In this document: piece by piece, positions 23,982 through 30,932 of the stretch
Layout: the number at the start of each line of letters is the position of its first letter
How positions within the stretch are numbered: position 1 is the first letter of the stretch
Origin: Planctomycetales bacterium
Lineage (GTDB): Bacteria > Planctomycetota > Planctomycetia > Isosphaerales > Isosphaeraceae
Assembly: GCA_027452145.1 (NCBI GenBank)
Contig: DAIDHB010000309.1
Coordinates: 1-39,137, forward strand
Direction: 5' to 3'
Length of the DNA stretch: 39,137 bases
Made by a program: the position numbers and the translations under genes
Notes under the pieces: generated by a model
The model's input: only the letters and a program-made list of their open reading frames with translations
Database searches by the model: none
Told to the model about the DNA's origin: nothing

Positions 23982-24815
23982 TCAACCCGAGCGCACGAAC
24001 ACCGGCTCCGCTCCCGATGCTCTCAGCAAGCACGCCGTCGGACGGCCGAACCCGCCGCTAGTATCCAGGCGGATCCGCACGGCGTCGACCTCGGGACTCT
24101 CGACCCACACGTGGCCCGAGACCTGGAGTTTCTCCGGATGCGGTCGAGGTGACTTCGACAGACAGCGGTCGGCCCCGAGCCAGACGGGATAATCGTCCTG
24201 CCAGAGCGAGTCCGTATTCGTGCCCGCGACCGGCCGGAGCCGTTCGCGTTCCCATCGACGCGCCCGCAGTGCGGCCACCTGGTCAAGGGCCCCCGCCTCC
24301 AGCTCCGGCGAGAGGCCACAGTGAAGGAACACGTGCCCGGACGCCTCCACGACCCACGGCAGCGACGCGAGGAACGATCGATGCTCGACAGGCATCGCCT
24401 GCCGCAGCGCTTCCAGCTCCTCCGGCCAGGCCGAGGCCTCGGTCGTCGCCTCGCGCCCGAGGTAGCTCTCGAAGGTCCGGTAATGGTCGTAGAGGACCCG
24501 GTAGCGCTTGACCCAGTACGGCGACCTCGGGCGACCGTCGAGCCCCGCGGCGAGGACCAGCGCGAGGTCGTGGTTCCCCATCACGGCCGAGCCGCCCGGC
24601 CGTCGACGCAGCAGGTCCCGCACCAGCCGGATCGTCCCGCTCACGTCCGGCCCACGGTCTACGAAGTCGCCCAGGAACACGAGCGCGCAGTCCGGCCATT
24701 CCTCCAGTCGCTCCAGCTTTTCCACAAGCCGCTCCAGCTCGGAGCGTTGCCCGTGGAGATCGCCTATGGCGATGATCGGATAGTCCAGATCCCCGGGTAG
24801 CCGGATGTCGCACAT
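23982..24815 (-). CDS. PPP-family metallophosphatase (serine/threonine phosphatase-like)
   Basis: A 277-residue two-metal phosphoesterase. All family motifs are present in order: AIGDLHGQ near residue 17, FLGDFVDRGPD near 50, VMGNHD near 80, HVFLHCGLSPE near 165 and VSGHVWVESP near 233, where the last histidine is in SGHV. These ligate the two metal ions. Family members dephosphorylate phosphoproteins or, as with bacterial ApaH/PrpA-like relatives, dinucleotides. The GDFVDRGP form and about 277 residues fit bacterial PrpA/ApaH-like phosphatases. In a genome with many Ser/Thr kinases it could reverse their action, but no kinase gene is adjacent. It has no signal peptide and is cytoplasmic. Confidence 0.9.
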   Translation of the reverse strand: MCDIRLPGDLDYPIIAIGDLHGQRSELERLVEKLERLEEWPDCALVFLGDFVDRGPDVSGTIRLVRDLLRRRPGGSAVMGNHDLALVLAAGLDGRPRSPYWVKRYRVLYDHYRTFESYLGREATTEASAWPEELEALRQAMPVEHRSFLASLPWVVEASGHVFLHCGLSPELEAGALDQVAALRARRWERERLRPVAGTNTDSLWQDDYPVWLGADRCLSKSPRPHPEKLQVSGHVWVESPEVDAVRIRLDTSGGFGRPTACLLRASGAEPVFVRSG

Positions 24816-24835
24816 GGCCTGGAGACCGAGTCCTC

Positions 24836-24900
24836 AAAAAGATTGAAGATTAAAACGCGAAAGCGGAAAGGCGGGAAACGAAACCCAAAGGCCAAAGACC
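24836..24900 (+). other. A-rich tract with AAA every 5-9 bases
   Basis: Eight short A-runs separated by GC-rich spacers (for example GCGAAAGCGGAAAGG) lie just upstream of the phosphatase gene, which is read from the other strand. The spacing is not helical. It may be the phosphatase promoter's AT-rich part or simple low complexity. Confidence 0.35.
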
Positions 24901-24917
24901 GAGCACGCGCCCCGCCC

Positions 24918-26156
24918 CTACTTGAGCCCATTCTGCTTCTTGAATTCCTGGATCATGGGCGCGAGCTGGCGGCTGACGTCGATCCGGCCGCCATCGACGA
25001 ACGGGCTGAACGGCGTCCTCAAACGGGCGTCGGGCTGGCCGGGCGGGGACAGCGGCGGGGCGGGCCAGGCGTCCGGGTTGATCACCACCTGACGCACGCG
25101 GACCTCGCGCTTGCTGACGTTCCAGACCAGAAGGTCGGTCGCCATCGTCAGCGGACCCTTGTAGGTCCGGCGAATCCCCTCGTACATGGGAAAGCGGATG
25201 TCGAAATCATTGAAGAAGTGGTAGGCCACCGCCATTCGGGGGTTGATCTCGGCCATGACCAGGCCGAAGGCCGCCGGCACGGTATGCACCGACGTGGCCA
25301 CGTTCAGGGCCGACTGGGCGCTCAATCGCTGCTTCCGCATGAGCTGCGGCGGGGTCGGGAAGCACTCGTGGATCGCCAGGTCGGCGTTTCTGGCGTACCG
25401 GGTGAACCACGTGTTCGGCACGGTGTCGCCGCCGAACACGAATTTCAGCCCGTTCCACTCGAGTGCGTAGCTGACGGGTCCGTCGAGGGCGTGGATCGCC
25501 GGCCAGCTCCGGATCGTCACGCCGTTCTTCTCGTAGACGATCGCATTCTCCTGGCGGTAGTCGAACTCGTGGACGACCAGCTCGCCGCCACTCGTCGGGA
25601 TCACTCCCATCCGGCCGCGGTAATCCCACTCGAAGGCCCGGCGAAGCGTCTCGACGAAGTGCCGCGTCCCCAGCTCGGGCGTCTGCCCGCTCGGGCCCCA
25701 GACCTGGAGCGGGCCGTGGCGGCCGCCCACCCAGCCGCCGGTCCAGAGGGCCGACAGGTCGCCGACGTGGTCGGTGTGCAGGTGGCTGACGAAGATCTTG
25801 TCGAGCGCATCGAACGGGATCTCGAGCGAGCCGATGTTCGTCGCTGCCCCCGAGCCGATGTCGAACAGGAACTTCTCGCCGTTGCCCAGCTCGACCAGGA
25901 AGCAGGTGGACGCCTGGGACCGGCGCGGGGTCGGCATGCCCGTGCCGCACGCGATGACCCGCATCTCGTCTGGGGCGAGCTTTTCGGTGTTGGGGAAGTA
26001 TCGGTCCATCCCCATCCCCTCGTTCGCCGGCTGGCGAGTCGTCGCGTCGGCCGCCTGTGTCTGCCCGGGGCCGGCGGTACGCGACCGCTCCGCCGCGACC
26101 ACCGCGGCAAGGACCAGGACCGTCGCCGCCGCGGGCGCCAGCTTCAGCCTCTTCAT
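24918..26156 (-). CDS. Secreted MBL-fold metallo-hydrolase, GntH-like
   Basis: A 412-residue metallo-beta-lactamase-fold hydrolase. The ATG at 26156 opens a signal peptide (MKRLKLAPAAATVLVLAAVVAA), so export is likely. The metal motif is HLHTDHVGD (His125, His127, Asp129, His130), with further ligands in PAIHALDGP, FGGDT and AIHECF, and a late AVAYHFFND. The segment VIACGTGMPTPRRSQASTCFLVELGNG and the VWGPSG.TPE.GT block match proteins annotated as the guanitoxin-pathway hydrolase GntH and AtsA-like hydrolases. No other guanitoxin-type gene is in the window, so a general hydrolase is more likely. The frame extends upstream to 26369 but lacks a better start. It is divergent from the phospholipase-D-like gene; a promoter candidate lies between. 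Confidence 0.88.
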   Translation of the reverse strand: MKRLKLAPAAATVLVLAAVVAAERSRTAGPGQTQAADATTRQPANEGMGMDRYFPNTEKLAPDEMRVIACGTGMPTPRRSQASTCFLVELGNGEKFLFDIGSGAATNIGSLEIPFDALDKIFVSHLHTDHVGDLSALWTGGWVGGRHGPLQVWGPSGQTPELGTRHFVETLRRAFEWDYRGRMGVIPTSGGELVVHEFDYRQENAIVYEKNGVTIRSWPAIHALDGPVSYALEWNGLKFVFGGDTVPNTWFTRYARNADLAIHECFPTPPQLMRKQRLSAQSALNVATSVHTVPAAFGLVMAEINPRMAVAYHFFNDFDIRFPMYEGIRRTYKGPLTMATDLLVWNVSKREVRVRQVVINPDAWPAPPLSPPGQPDARLRTPFSPFVDGGRIDVSRQLAPMIQEFKKQNGLK

Positions 26157-26229
26157 CGTGCGAGACTCCCGACTCGAGAGTTGCGGTGGGATCGGGTTGA
26201 GCGGAGCAGCAACGTCGCCTGTGTTGTGT

Positions 26230-26259
26230 TGTATAATCGAGCCGCAGCGATCGGTGCAA
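26230..26259 (-). promoter_or_regulatory. Candidate promoter of the MBL gene, overlapping a plus-strand TATAAT
   Basis: On the minus strand TTGCAC, 18 bases, then TATACA. The plus strand has TATAAT at 26232-26237, without a good -35, in front of the phospholipase-D-like gene. The two -10 elements overlap, so divergent transcription may be mutually exclusive. Confidence 0.4.
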
Positions 26260-26276
26260 TGATCGCCCGCTCGCGC

Positions 26277-26295
26277 GAACCGGACCCTGGAGGCG
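26277..26295 (+). repeat. 19-base direct repeat, copy 1 (covers a ribosome site)
   Basis: GAACCGGACCCTGGAGGCG is found exactly at 26277-26295 and again at 34786-34804. Here its GGAGG is the ribosome site of the gene at 26301. The second copy is not followed by a gene start. Confidence 0.6.
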
Positions 26296-26300
26296 GCCCC

Positions 26301-27434
26301 ATGAAGGTGCGAGGCAGGCGAATGAGGATCGAGGCGGCAATCTCGTGCGAGGCCCTGGAGCCGCGGCAACTGCTGGCGTCCGTACCCGCGGCCCCATCAG
26401 CGGTCCCTGCATCCCCCGCGGTGTCCGAAATCCGCCTCCTCCACCACGCCTCGCCACCCCCGAAGGCACCGGCCATCTTCATCGAGCCGACCGCCGGCCG
26501 CAAGCCGCTGCTCGCCGCCATCGACTCGGCCCGCCACCGGATTCGCCTGGGCATCTGCAACTTCGACGACCCGGTCGTCGGTGCCGCGATGATCGCCGCG
26601 GCCAGGCGGGGCGTCCAGGTCCAGGTGATCGTCGACCACAACAAGTACCTGACCAACCCGGCCGAGCAGCAGCTCGTCGCCGCGATGGTCGCTGGCGGCG
26701 TCTCGGTCCACCTGAGCAACTCGATCTTCCAGCAGAGCTTCGAAAAGGAGCTGGTCATCGACCAACGCCGGGTGCTGATCATGACGCTCTGCATCGAGCC
26801 GGCGACGTTCACCGACACCCGCGACTACGGCCTCGTCCTGGCCAGCCCTAACATCATTCACGAGGTGACAAAGTTCTTCGACAACGACTGGCGATACTCG
26901 GCGCCGCCGGGAGTGGCTGCGCCACCGTATAACCCCACGCCCCCCATCCGGGTCCCCAACCTGATCTGGGGTCCGGTCAACGCGAGCAACGCCCTGACGT
27001 CTCTGATCCAGAAGGCCCGCCATACGATCGACGCCACCACCGAGCTGCTCGACGACCCGTACCTCGAGAGCGAGCTGATCGCCGCCGTCCAGCGCGGCGT
27101 GCGAGTCCGGCTGATACTCCCGTCGGTCCCGCGTGCCGGTTCGTCGAACCTCCCGGGCATCCGCCTGCTGGCCCAGTACGGCGTGCAGATTCACGTCACG
27201 CTCGGCCAGTACCCGCCCGCCGGTGCCATGCCCTACATGCACGCCAAGACGATGATCGTCGACGGCCGCCTCGCCTACCTGGGTTCCATCGATCTCGCCA
27301 CTGCCGAGACCAGCCAGGACCGCGAGCTGGGCATCACGTTCCAGGCCGAACGTCTGATCGCCCCGCTTCGCACTCAGTTCCGATCCGACTGGGCGTCGTC
27401 CACGCCGATCGCCGCGATCGCTAGCGGCGCCTGA
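26301..27434 (+). CDS. LEPR-XLL phospholipase-D-like protein with one degenerate HKD motif
   Basis: A 377-residue protein with LEPRQLLA at 19-26, marking it as exported by the LEPR-XLL route, then two PLD-fold halves. PLD enzymes need two H-x-K-x4-D motifs that form one active site and cleave phosphodiester bonds of lipids or nucleic acids. The second motif is intact: His314, Lys316 and Asp321 in MHAKTMIVDG, followed by GSIDL. The first is FEKELVID at 147-154: Lys149 and Asp154 remain but the histidine is Phe147. The half-domain patterns LLAAIDSARHRIRLGICNFDD and LTSLIQKARHTIDATTELLDD show an internal duplication. The ATG follows GGAGG by seven bases. Activity may be lost or may depend on pairing with another protomer. 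Confidence 0.88.
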   Translation: MKVRGRRMRIEAAISCEALEPRQLLASVPAAPSAVPASPAVSEIRLLHHASPPPKAPAIFIEPTAGRKPLLAAIDSARHRIRLGICNFDDPVVGAAMIAAARRGVQVQVIVDHNKYLTNPAEQQLVAAMVAGGVSVHLSNSIFQQSFEKELVIDQRRVLIMTLCIEPATFTDTRDYGLVLASPNIIHEVTKFFDNDWRYSAPPGVAAPPYNPTPPIRVPNLIWGPVNASNALTSLIQKARHTIDATTELLDDPYLESELIAAVQRGVRVRLILPSVPRAGSSNLPGIRLLAQYGVQIHVTLGQYPPAGAMPYMHAKTMIVDGRLAYLGSIDLATAETSQDRELGITFQAERLIAPLRTQFRSDWASSTPIAAIASGA

Positions 27435-27530
27435 ACCGGCGGCAGTCTGCGTTCCGTGCCTTCGGACCCTGGCCGAGGCGCGCGGTTCTCGCTACGATGC
27501 CGGCGGCCGGCCGTGAGCCGGAATTGCTCG

Positions 27531-27551
27531 CTCCGCCACCCTCGGGCGGAG
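27531..27551. promoter_or_regulatory. Seven-base-pair stem-loop before the GH39 gene
   Basis: CTCCGCC and GGCGGAG flank a 7-base loop, ending 28 bases before the GH39 start. No strong ribosome site is visible between it and the ATG. It could affect translation; support is limited. Confidence 0.25.
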
Positions 27552-27579
27552 GTCTCTCTCGCTCCAGCGGACAACCCTC

Positions 27580-29304
27580 ATGAAGCCGCTCTGCCGTCGC
27601 GCCTCGCTGACCGCCGCCATCGGGCTCGCGCTCGCCGCCTCGCCAGCGATCGGCCAGGAACAATCCTCGCCCGGCGCGTTCCCCGTTGTCATTCGTGTCG
27701 ACGCCTCCCGGCCCGGGGCCGAGATGAAGCCCGTCTGGCGGTTCTTCGGCCACGACGAGCCCAATTACACGTACATGCCCGACGGCAAGCGGCTGCTCGG
27801 CCAACTGGCGGCCCTGAGTCCCGAGCCGGTCTATATCCGCACGCACAACCTGTTGACCTCCGGCGACGGCACCCCGGCGCTCAAGTGGGGCTCGACGGGC
27901 GTCTACACCGAGGACGACCAGGGACGCCCCCATTACGACTGGACGATCCTCGACCGCATCTTCGACACCTACCGGGAAAAGGGCGTCCGGCCTTATGTGC
28001 AGATCGGCTTCATGCCCGAGGCGCTCTCGACCCACCCGGCCCCCTATCAGCACAGATGGAAGCCAGGCGGGCGGGAGTCGATCTCCACCGGCTGGGCGTA
28101 TCCGCCGAACGACTACAAGAAATGGGCCGAGCTGGTCTTCCAGTGGGTCAAGCACTCGGTCGAACGCTACGGCAAGGCCGAGGTCGAGACCTGGTACTGG
28201 GAGGTCTGGAACGAGCCGAATATCCTGTACTGGCGAGGCACGGCGGAGGAGTACCAGAAGCTTTACGACCACGCCGCAGTTGCCGTGAGGCGGGCCTTGC
28301 CCACGGCCCGCGTCGGTGGGCCGCATGTTGCCGGCACCAAATCAGCGGGAGCCACGAAGTTCCTCCGCGATTTCCTCGACCACTGCCTGCACGGCCGAAA
28401 CCACGCCACGGGCCAGGTCGGCTCGCCGCTGGATTTCGTGGCCTTCCACGCCAAGGGGTCGCCGCGTTTCGTCGACGGGCACGTCCAGACGGGCATCGGC
28501 GCGCAGCTCCAGGACATCGACCGGGGCTTCGAGGTCGTCGCCAGTTATCCCGAGCTGAAGAACACCCCGGTGATCATCGGCGAGAGCGACCCCGACGGCT
28601 GCGCGGCCTGCCCGTCGTCGATCTACCCGCAGAATGGCTACCGCAACGGGACGCTCTACGCCAGCTACACGGCCGCCGCGTTTGCCCGCAAGTATGCGCT
28701 GGCCGAGCGGCACGGCGTGCGCTTCGATGGCGCGGTGACCTGGGCGTTCGAGTTCGAGGGCCAGCCGTATTTCGCCGGCTTCCGGGTGCTGTCGACCAAC
28801 GGCGTGCCGCTGCCGGTGATGAACGTCTTCCGCATGTTCGGCCTCATGGCCGGCCGTCGCCTGCCGGTCGAGAGCAGCGGCGAGATCGGCCTCGACGACA
28901 TCCGCGCGCACGGCGTGTCCGGCCGCCCTGATGTCTCGGCCCTGGCCTGCCTGCGGGGCGGGAAGGTCGTCATCCTGGCCTGGCACCACCACGACGTCGA
29001 CGTCCCCGGCCCGGCCGCGGATGTCGAGCTGACGATCACCGATCTGCCCGCCGCGGCGGACCGGCTTCTGCTGGAGCACTTCCGCGTCGACAACGAGCAT
29101 GGCAACGCCTTCAAGGCGTGGCAGCAGATGGGCTCGCCGCAGGCCCCGACGCCCGCGCAGCGCGTGGCGCTCGAGCGATCGTCGGACCTGGCCCCCATCG
29201 GCTCTCCCGAGTGGGTGAAACCCGATCGCGGGACGCTGAAGCTCCGGTTCGCGCTGCCCCGTCAGGCCGTCTCGCTGCTGGTCCTCGACGCCGGCGCCCG
29301 GTGA
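27580..29304 (+). CDS. Secreted glycoside hydrolase, GH39-like (beta-xylosidase family)
   Basis: A 574-residue enzyme with a clear signal peptide (MKPLCRRASLTAAIGLALAASPAIGQ). The TIM-barrel body carries the clan GH-A acid/base motif WNEPN (Trp210-Asn214, Glu212 catalytic). Glu335 in IIGESDPDG is the likely nucleophile. RTHNLLTSG, an aromatic-rich VQIGFMPEALS strand and the DFVAFHAKG strand agree with GH39 xylosidase/iduronidase relatives. The C-terminal about 120 residues (DVELTITDLPAAADRLLLEHFRVD, SLLVLD) form the usual beta-sandwich. It likely acts outside the cytoplasm on plant or algal polysaccharide side chains; the exact sugar cannot be read. It converges with the GH13 gene with 25 bases between stops. 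Confidence 0.85.
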   Translation: MKPLCRRASLTAAIGLALAASPAIGQEQSSPGAFPVVIRVDASRPGAEMKPVWRFFGHDEPNYTYMPDGKRLLGQLAALSPEPVYIRTHNLLTSGDGTPALKWGSTGVYTEDDQGRPHYDWTILDRIFDTYREKGVRPYVQIGFMPEALSTHPAPYQHRWKPGGRESISTGWAYPPNDYKKWAELVFQWVKHSVERYGKAEVETWYWEVWNEPNILYWRGTAEEYQKLYDHAAVAVRRALPTARVGGPHVAGTKSAGATKFLRDFLDHCLHGRNHATGQVGSPLDFVAFHAKGSPRFVDGHVQTGIGAQLQDIDRGFEVVASYPELKNTPVIIGESDPDGCAACPSSIYPQNGYRNGTLYASYTAAAFARKYALAERHGVRFDGAVTWAFEFEGQPYFAGFRVLSTNGVPLPVMNVFRMFGLMAGRRLPVESSGEIGLDDIRAHGVSGRPDVSALACLRGGKVVILAWHHHDVDVPGPAADVELTITDLPAAADRLLLEHFRVDNEHGNAFKAWQQMGSPQAPTPAQRVALERSSDLAPIGSPEWVKPDRGTLKLRFALPRQAVSLLVLDAGAR

Positions 29305-29329
29305 GCCAACGTTGAGGCCGGACCGCGAT

Positions 29330-30883
29330 TCAGCCGATCGGCGCGACCTCGAAGGCGTGGTAACCCATTGGCTTCAGGTCCAGGAAGAGCCCCCTCGCCT
29401 CCAGGTCATCGCCGTCACGGTCGTAGGCCGCCGAGCCGAGGAGGTCTCTCAGCCTCCACGTCCTGCCGCCGAGCTCCGTGAAAGCAGGGGCGAGCCGGAC
29501 GTAACACTGGCCCTGGTTGTCGGCGTAATTCACCGCGACGAGCATCCGCTCGCCGCCCGGTCCGTGCCAGGCGAACGCGATGAAGCCGTCGCTGGTCAAG
29601 TTGCCCTCCCAGCCGGCCGCGCAGTCGAGCAATTGCCAGCGTCCTTCGCGAATCGCGGGCGACCGGACGACGGCGAGAAGCCCGTTATAGAACCGCTCCA
29701 GATCCGGGTTCACCGGCTCGTCCGGTGCCCGGCACAGATGCGGCGACACGTGCGTCTGCCGGCCCTGGAACTGACCCATCTGGAAGAAGCGGAGCCCCGG
29801 CGAGAAATACGTGATCACGGCCGCGGCCTCGTGGACGCCGGATGGGAACGTGGCGGCGGCGCGCGGCTCGTCGTGGTTCTCCAGGAATCGGGCCAGCCGG
29901 TCCTGGTAATCGAGCCCCGCCCGCAGGTGGTCGCGCACCGGTCCGGCATGCCGGTCGCGGAGCCGGTCGTACAGCCGCTTGTCATACGTGTAATCGAACC
30001 CCTGCTGCTGCAAGGTCCATTCGAGGTCCCAGTACACCTCGGCCATGAAGCAGAAGCCGGGCGATTGTTCCCGCACGCGCCGGGTCGCCTCGGGCCAGAA
30101 GGGCCGCGACGCAATTCCCCAGGTCCGCTCGAAGACCTCGGGCAGGACCAGCATCGCCATGTCGCAGCGCACGCCGTCGCAACGCCCGGCGACCTTCAAT
30201 AGCTCGCCGAGCATTGCGTCCTGCGTGGCCGGGTTGCCGTGGTTGAGCTGGAGCACGTCCGGCCAGCCGGGGAAGTACGGGTCGCGGCCGTGGGCGAGCA
30301 CCCGATCCCCGTCGCGCCGCTTGACCCTGGTGTAGTTCTGCGGTTCTCGGGCGAGGTCCACCTCGGTCCCGGCGACGTAGTATTCCGGATGCTCCTCGAC
30401 CCAGGGATGATCGAGCGCCGTGTGATTGGGGACGAAGTCGAGCATCAGCCGAAGGCCGCGGTCGCTGAGCCGATCCCGGAGCCGTGCGAGTGCCTCATCG
30501 CCCCCCAGGGCCGAGTGCGTCTCATAAGCCGAGATCGCGAACCCCGAGCCCCCGATGTCGTCGTCGCACAGGTCGGGCAACGTCGCCAGGAACCCCCGGC
30601 GCCATTCGGCATTCGACCGGGACACCAGCCCGCCGGCCGGGCCGGTCTGCCAGACGCTCAGGAACCAGACCCAGTCGAACCCCATGTTGGCCAGGTTGTC
30701 GAGCTCGGCGTCCGGGATGTCATCGAGCGTGGCCGGACGTCCCAGCCGGCGGGACAGCTCCGTAAGCCAGACGCGGGTGTTGATCTGGTAGAGCGAGGGA
30801 TAACGCGGCGGGTGCGGCAGGCAGGCTTCTTCGGGCCAGGAGCGGTCATGAAGCGCCGGGACCTTCTCAGCGAGGCGAGGCAT
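29330..30883 (-). CDS. Alpha-amylase family glycosyl hydrolase (GH13)
   Basis: A 517-residue GH13 enzyme without a signal peptide, so probably cytoplasmic. The four conserved regions are present: region I DFVPNHT, region II GVRCDMAM with the nucleophile Asp near residue 239, region III MAEVYWD with the acid Glu near 279, and region IV FLENHDEPR with the stabilising Asp near 337. The N-terminus starts with YPSLYQINTRVWLTELSRRLG, typical of amylases that act on alpha-glucans or sucrose/trehalose-type sugars. A C-terminal beta domain (RMLVAVNYADNQGQCYVRL) follows. I use ATG 30883 because GGAGG is nine bases upstream; ATG 30892 touches it directly. The specificity is not certain. Confidence 0.9.
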   Translation of the reverse strand: MPRLAEKVPALHDRSWPEEACLPHPPRYPSLYQINTRVWLTELSRRLGRPATLDDIPDAELDNLANMGFDWVWFLSVWQTGPAGGLVSRSNAEWRRGFLATLPDLCDDDIGGSGFAISAYETHSALGGDEALARLRDRLSDRGLRLMLDFVPNHTALDHPWVEEHPEYYVAGTEVDLAREPQNYTRVKRRDGDRVLAHGRDPYFPGWPDVLQLNHGNPATQDAMLGELLKVAGRCDGVRCDMAMLVLPEVFERTWGIASRPFWPEATRRVREQSPGFCFMAEVYWDLEWTLQQQGFDYTYDKRLYDRLRDRHAGPVRDHLRAGLDYQDRLARFLENHDEPRAAATFPSGVHEAAAVITYFSPGLRFFQMGQFQGRQTHVSPHLCRAPDEPVNPDLERFYNGLLAVVRSPAIREGRWQLLDCAAGWEGNLTSDGFIAFAWHGPGGERMLVAVNYADNQGQCYVRLAPAFTELGGRTWRLRDLLGSAAYDRDGDDLEARGLFLDLKPMGYHAFEVAPIG

Positions 30884-30932
30884 CGCGGGCATCCTCCGGT
30901 TCGCCTCGGGGCGTCGCGTTCGACGAGAGATC

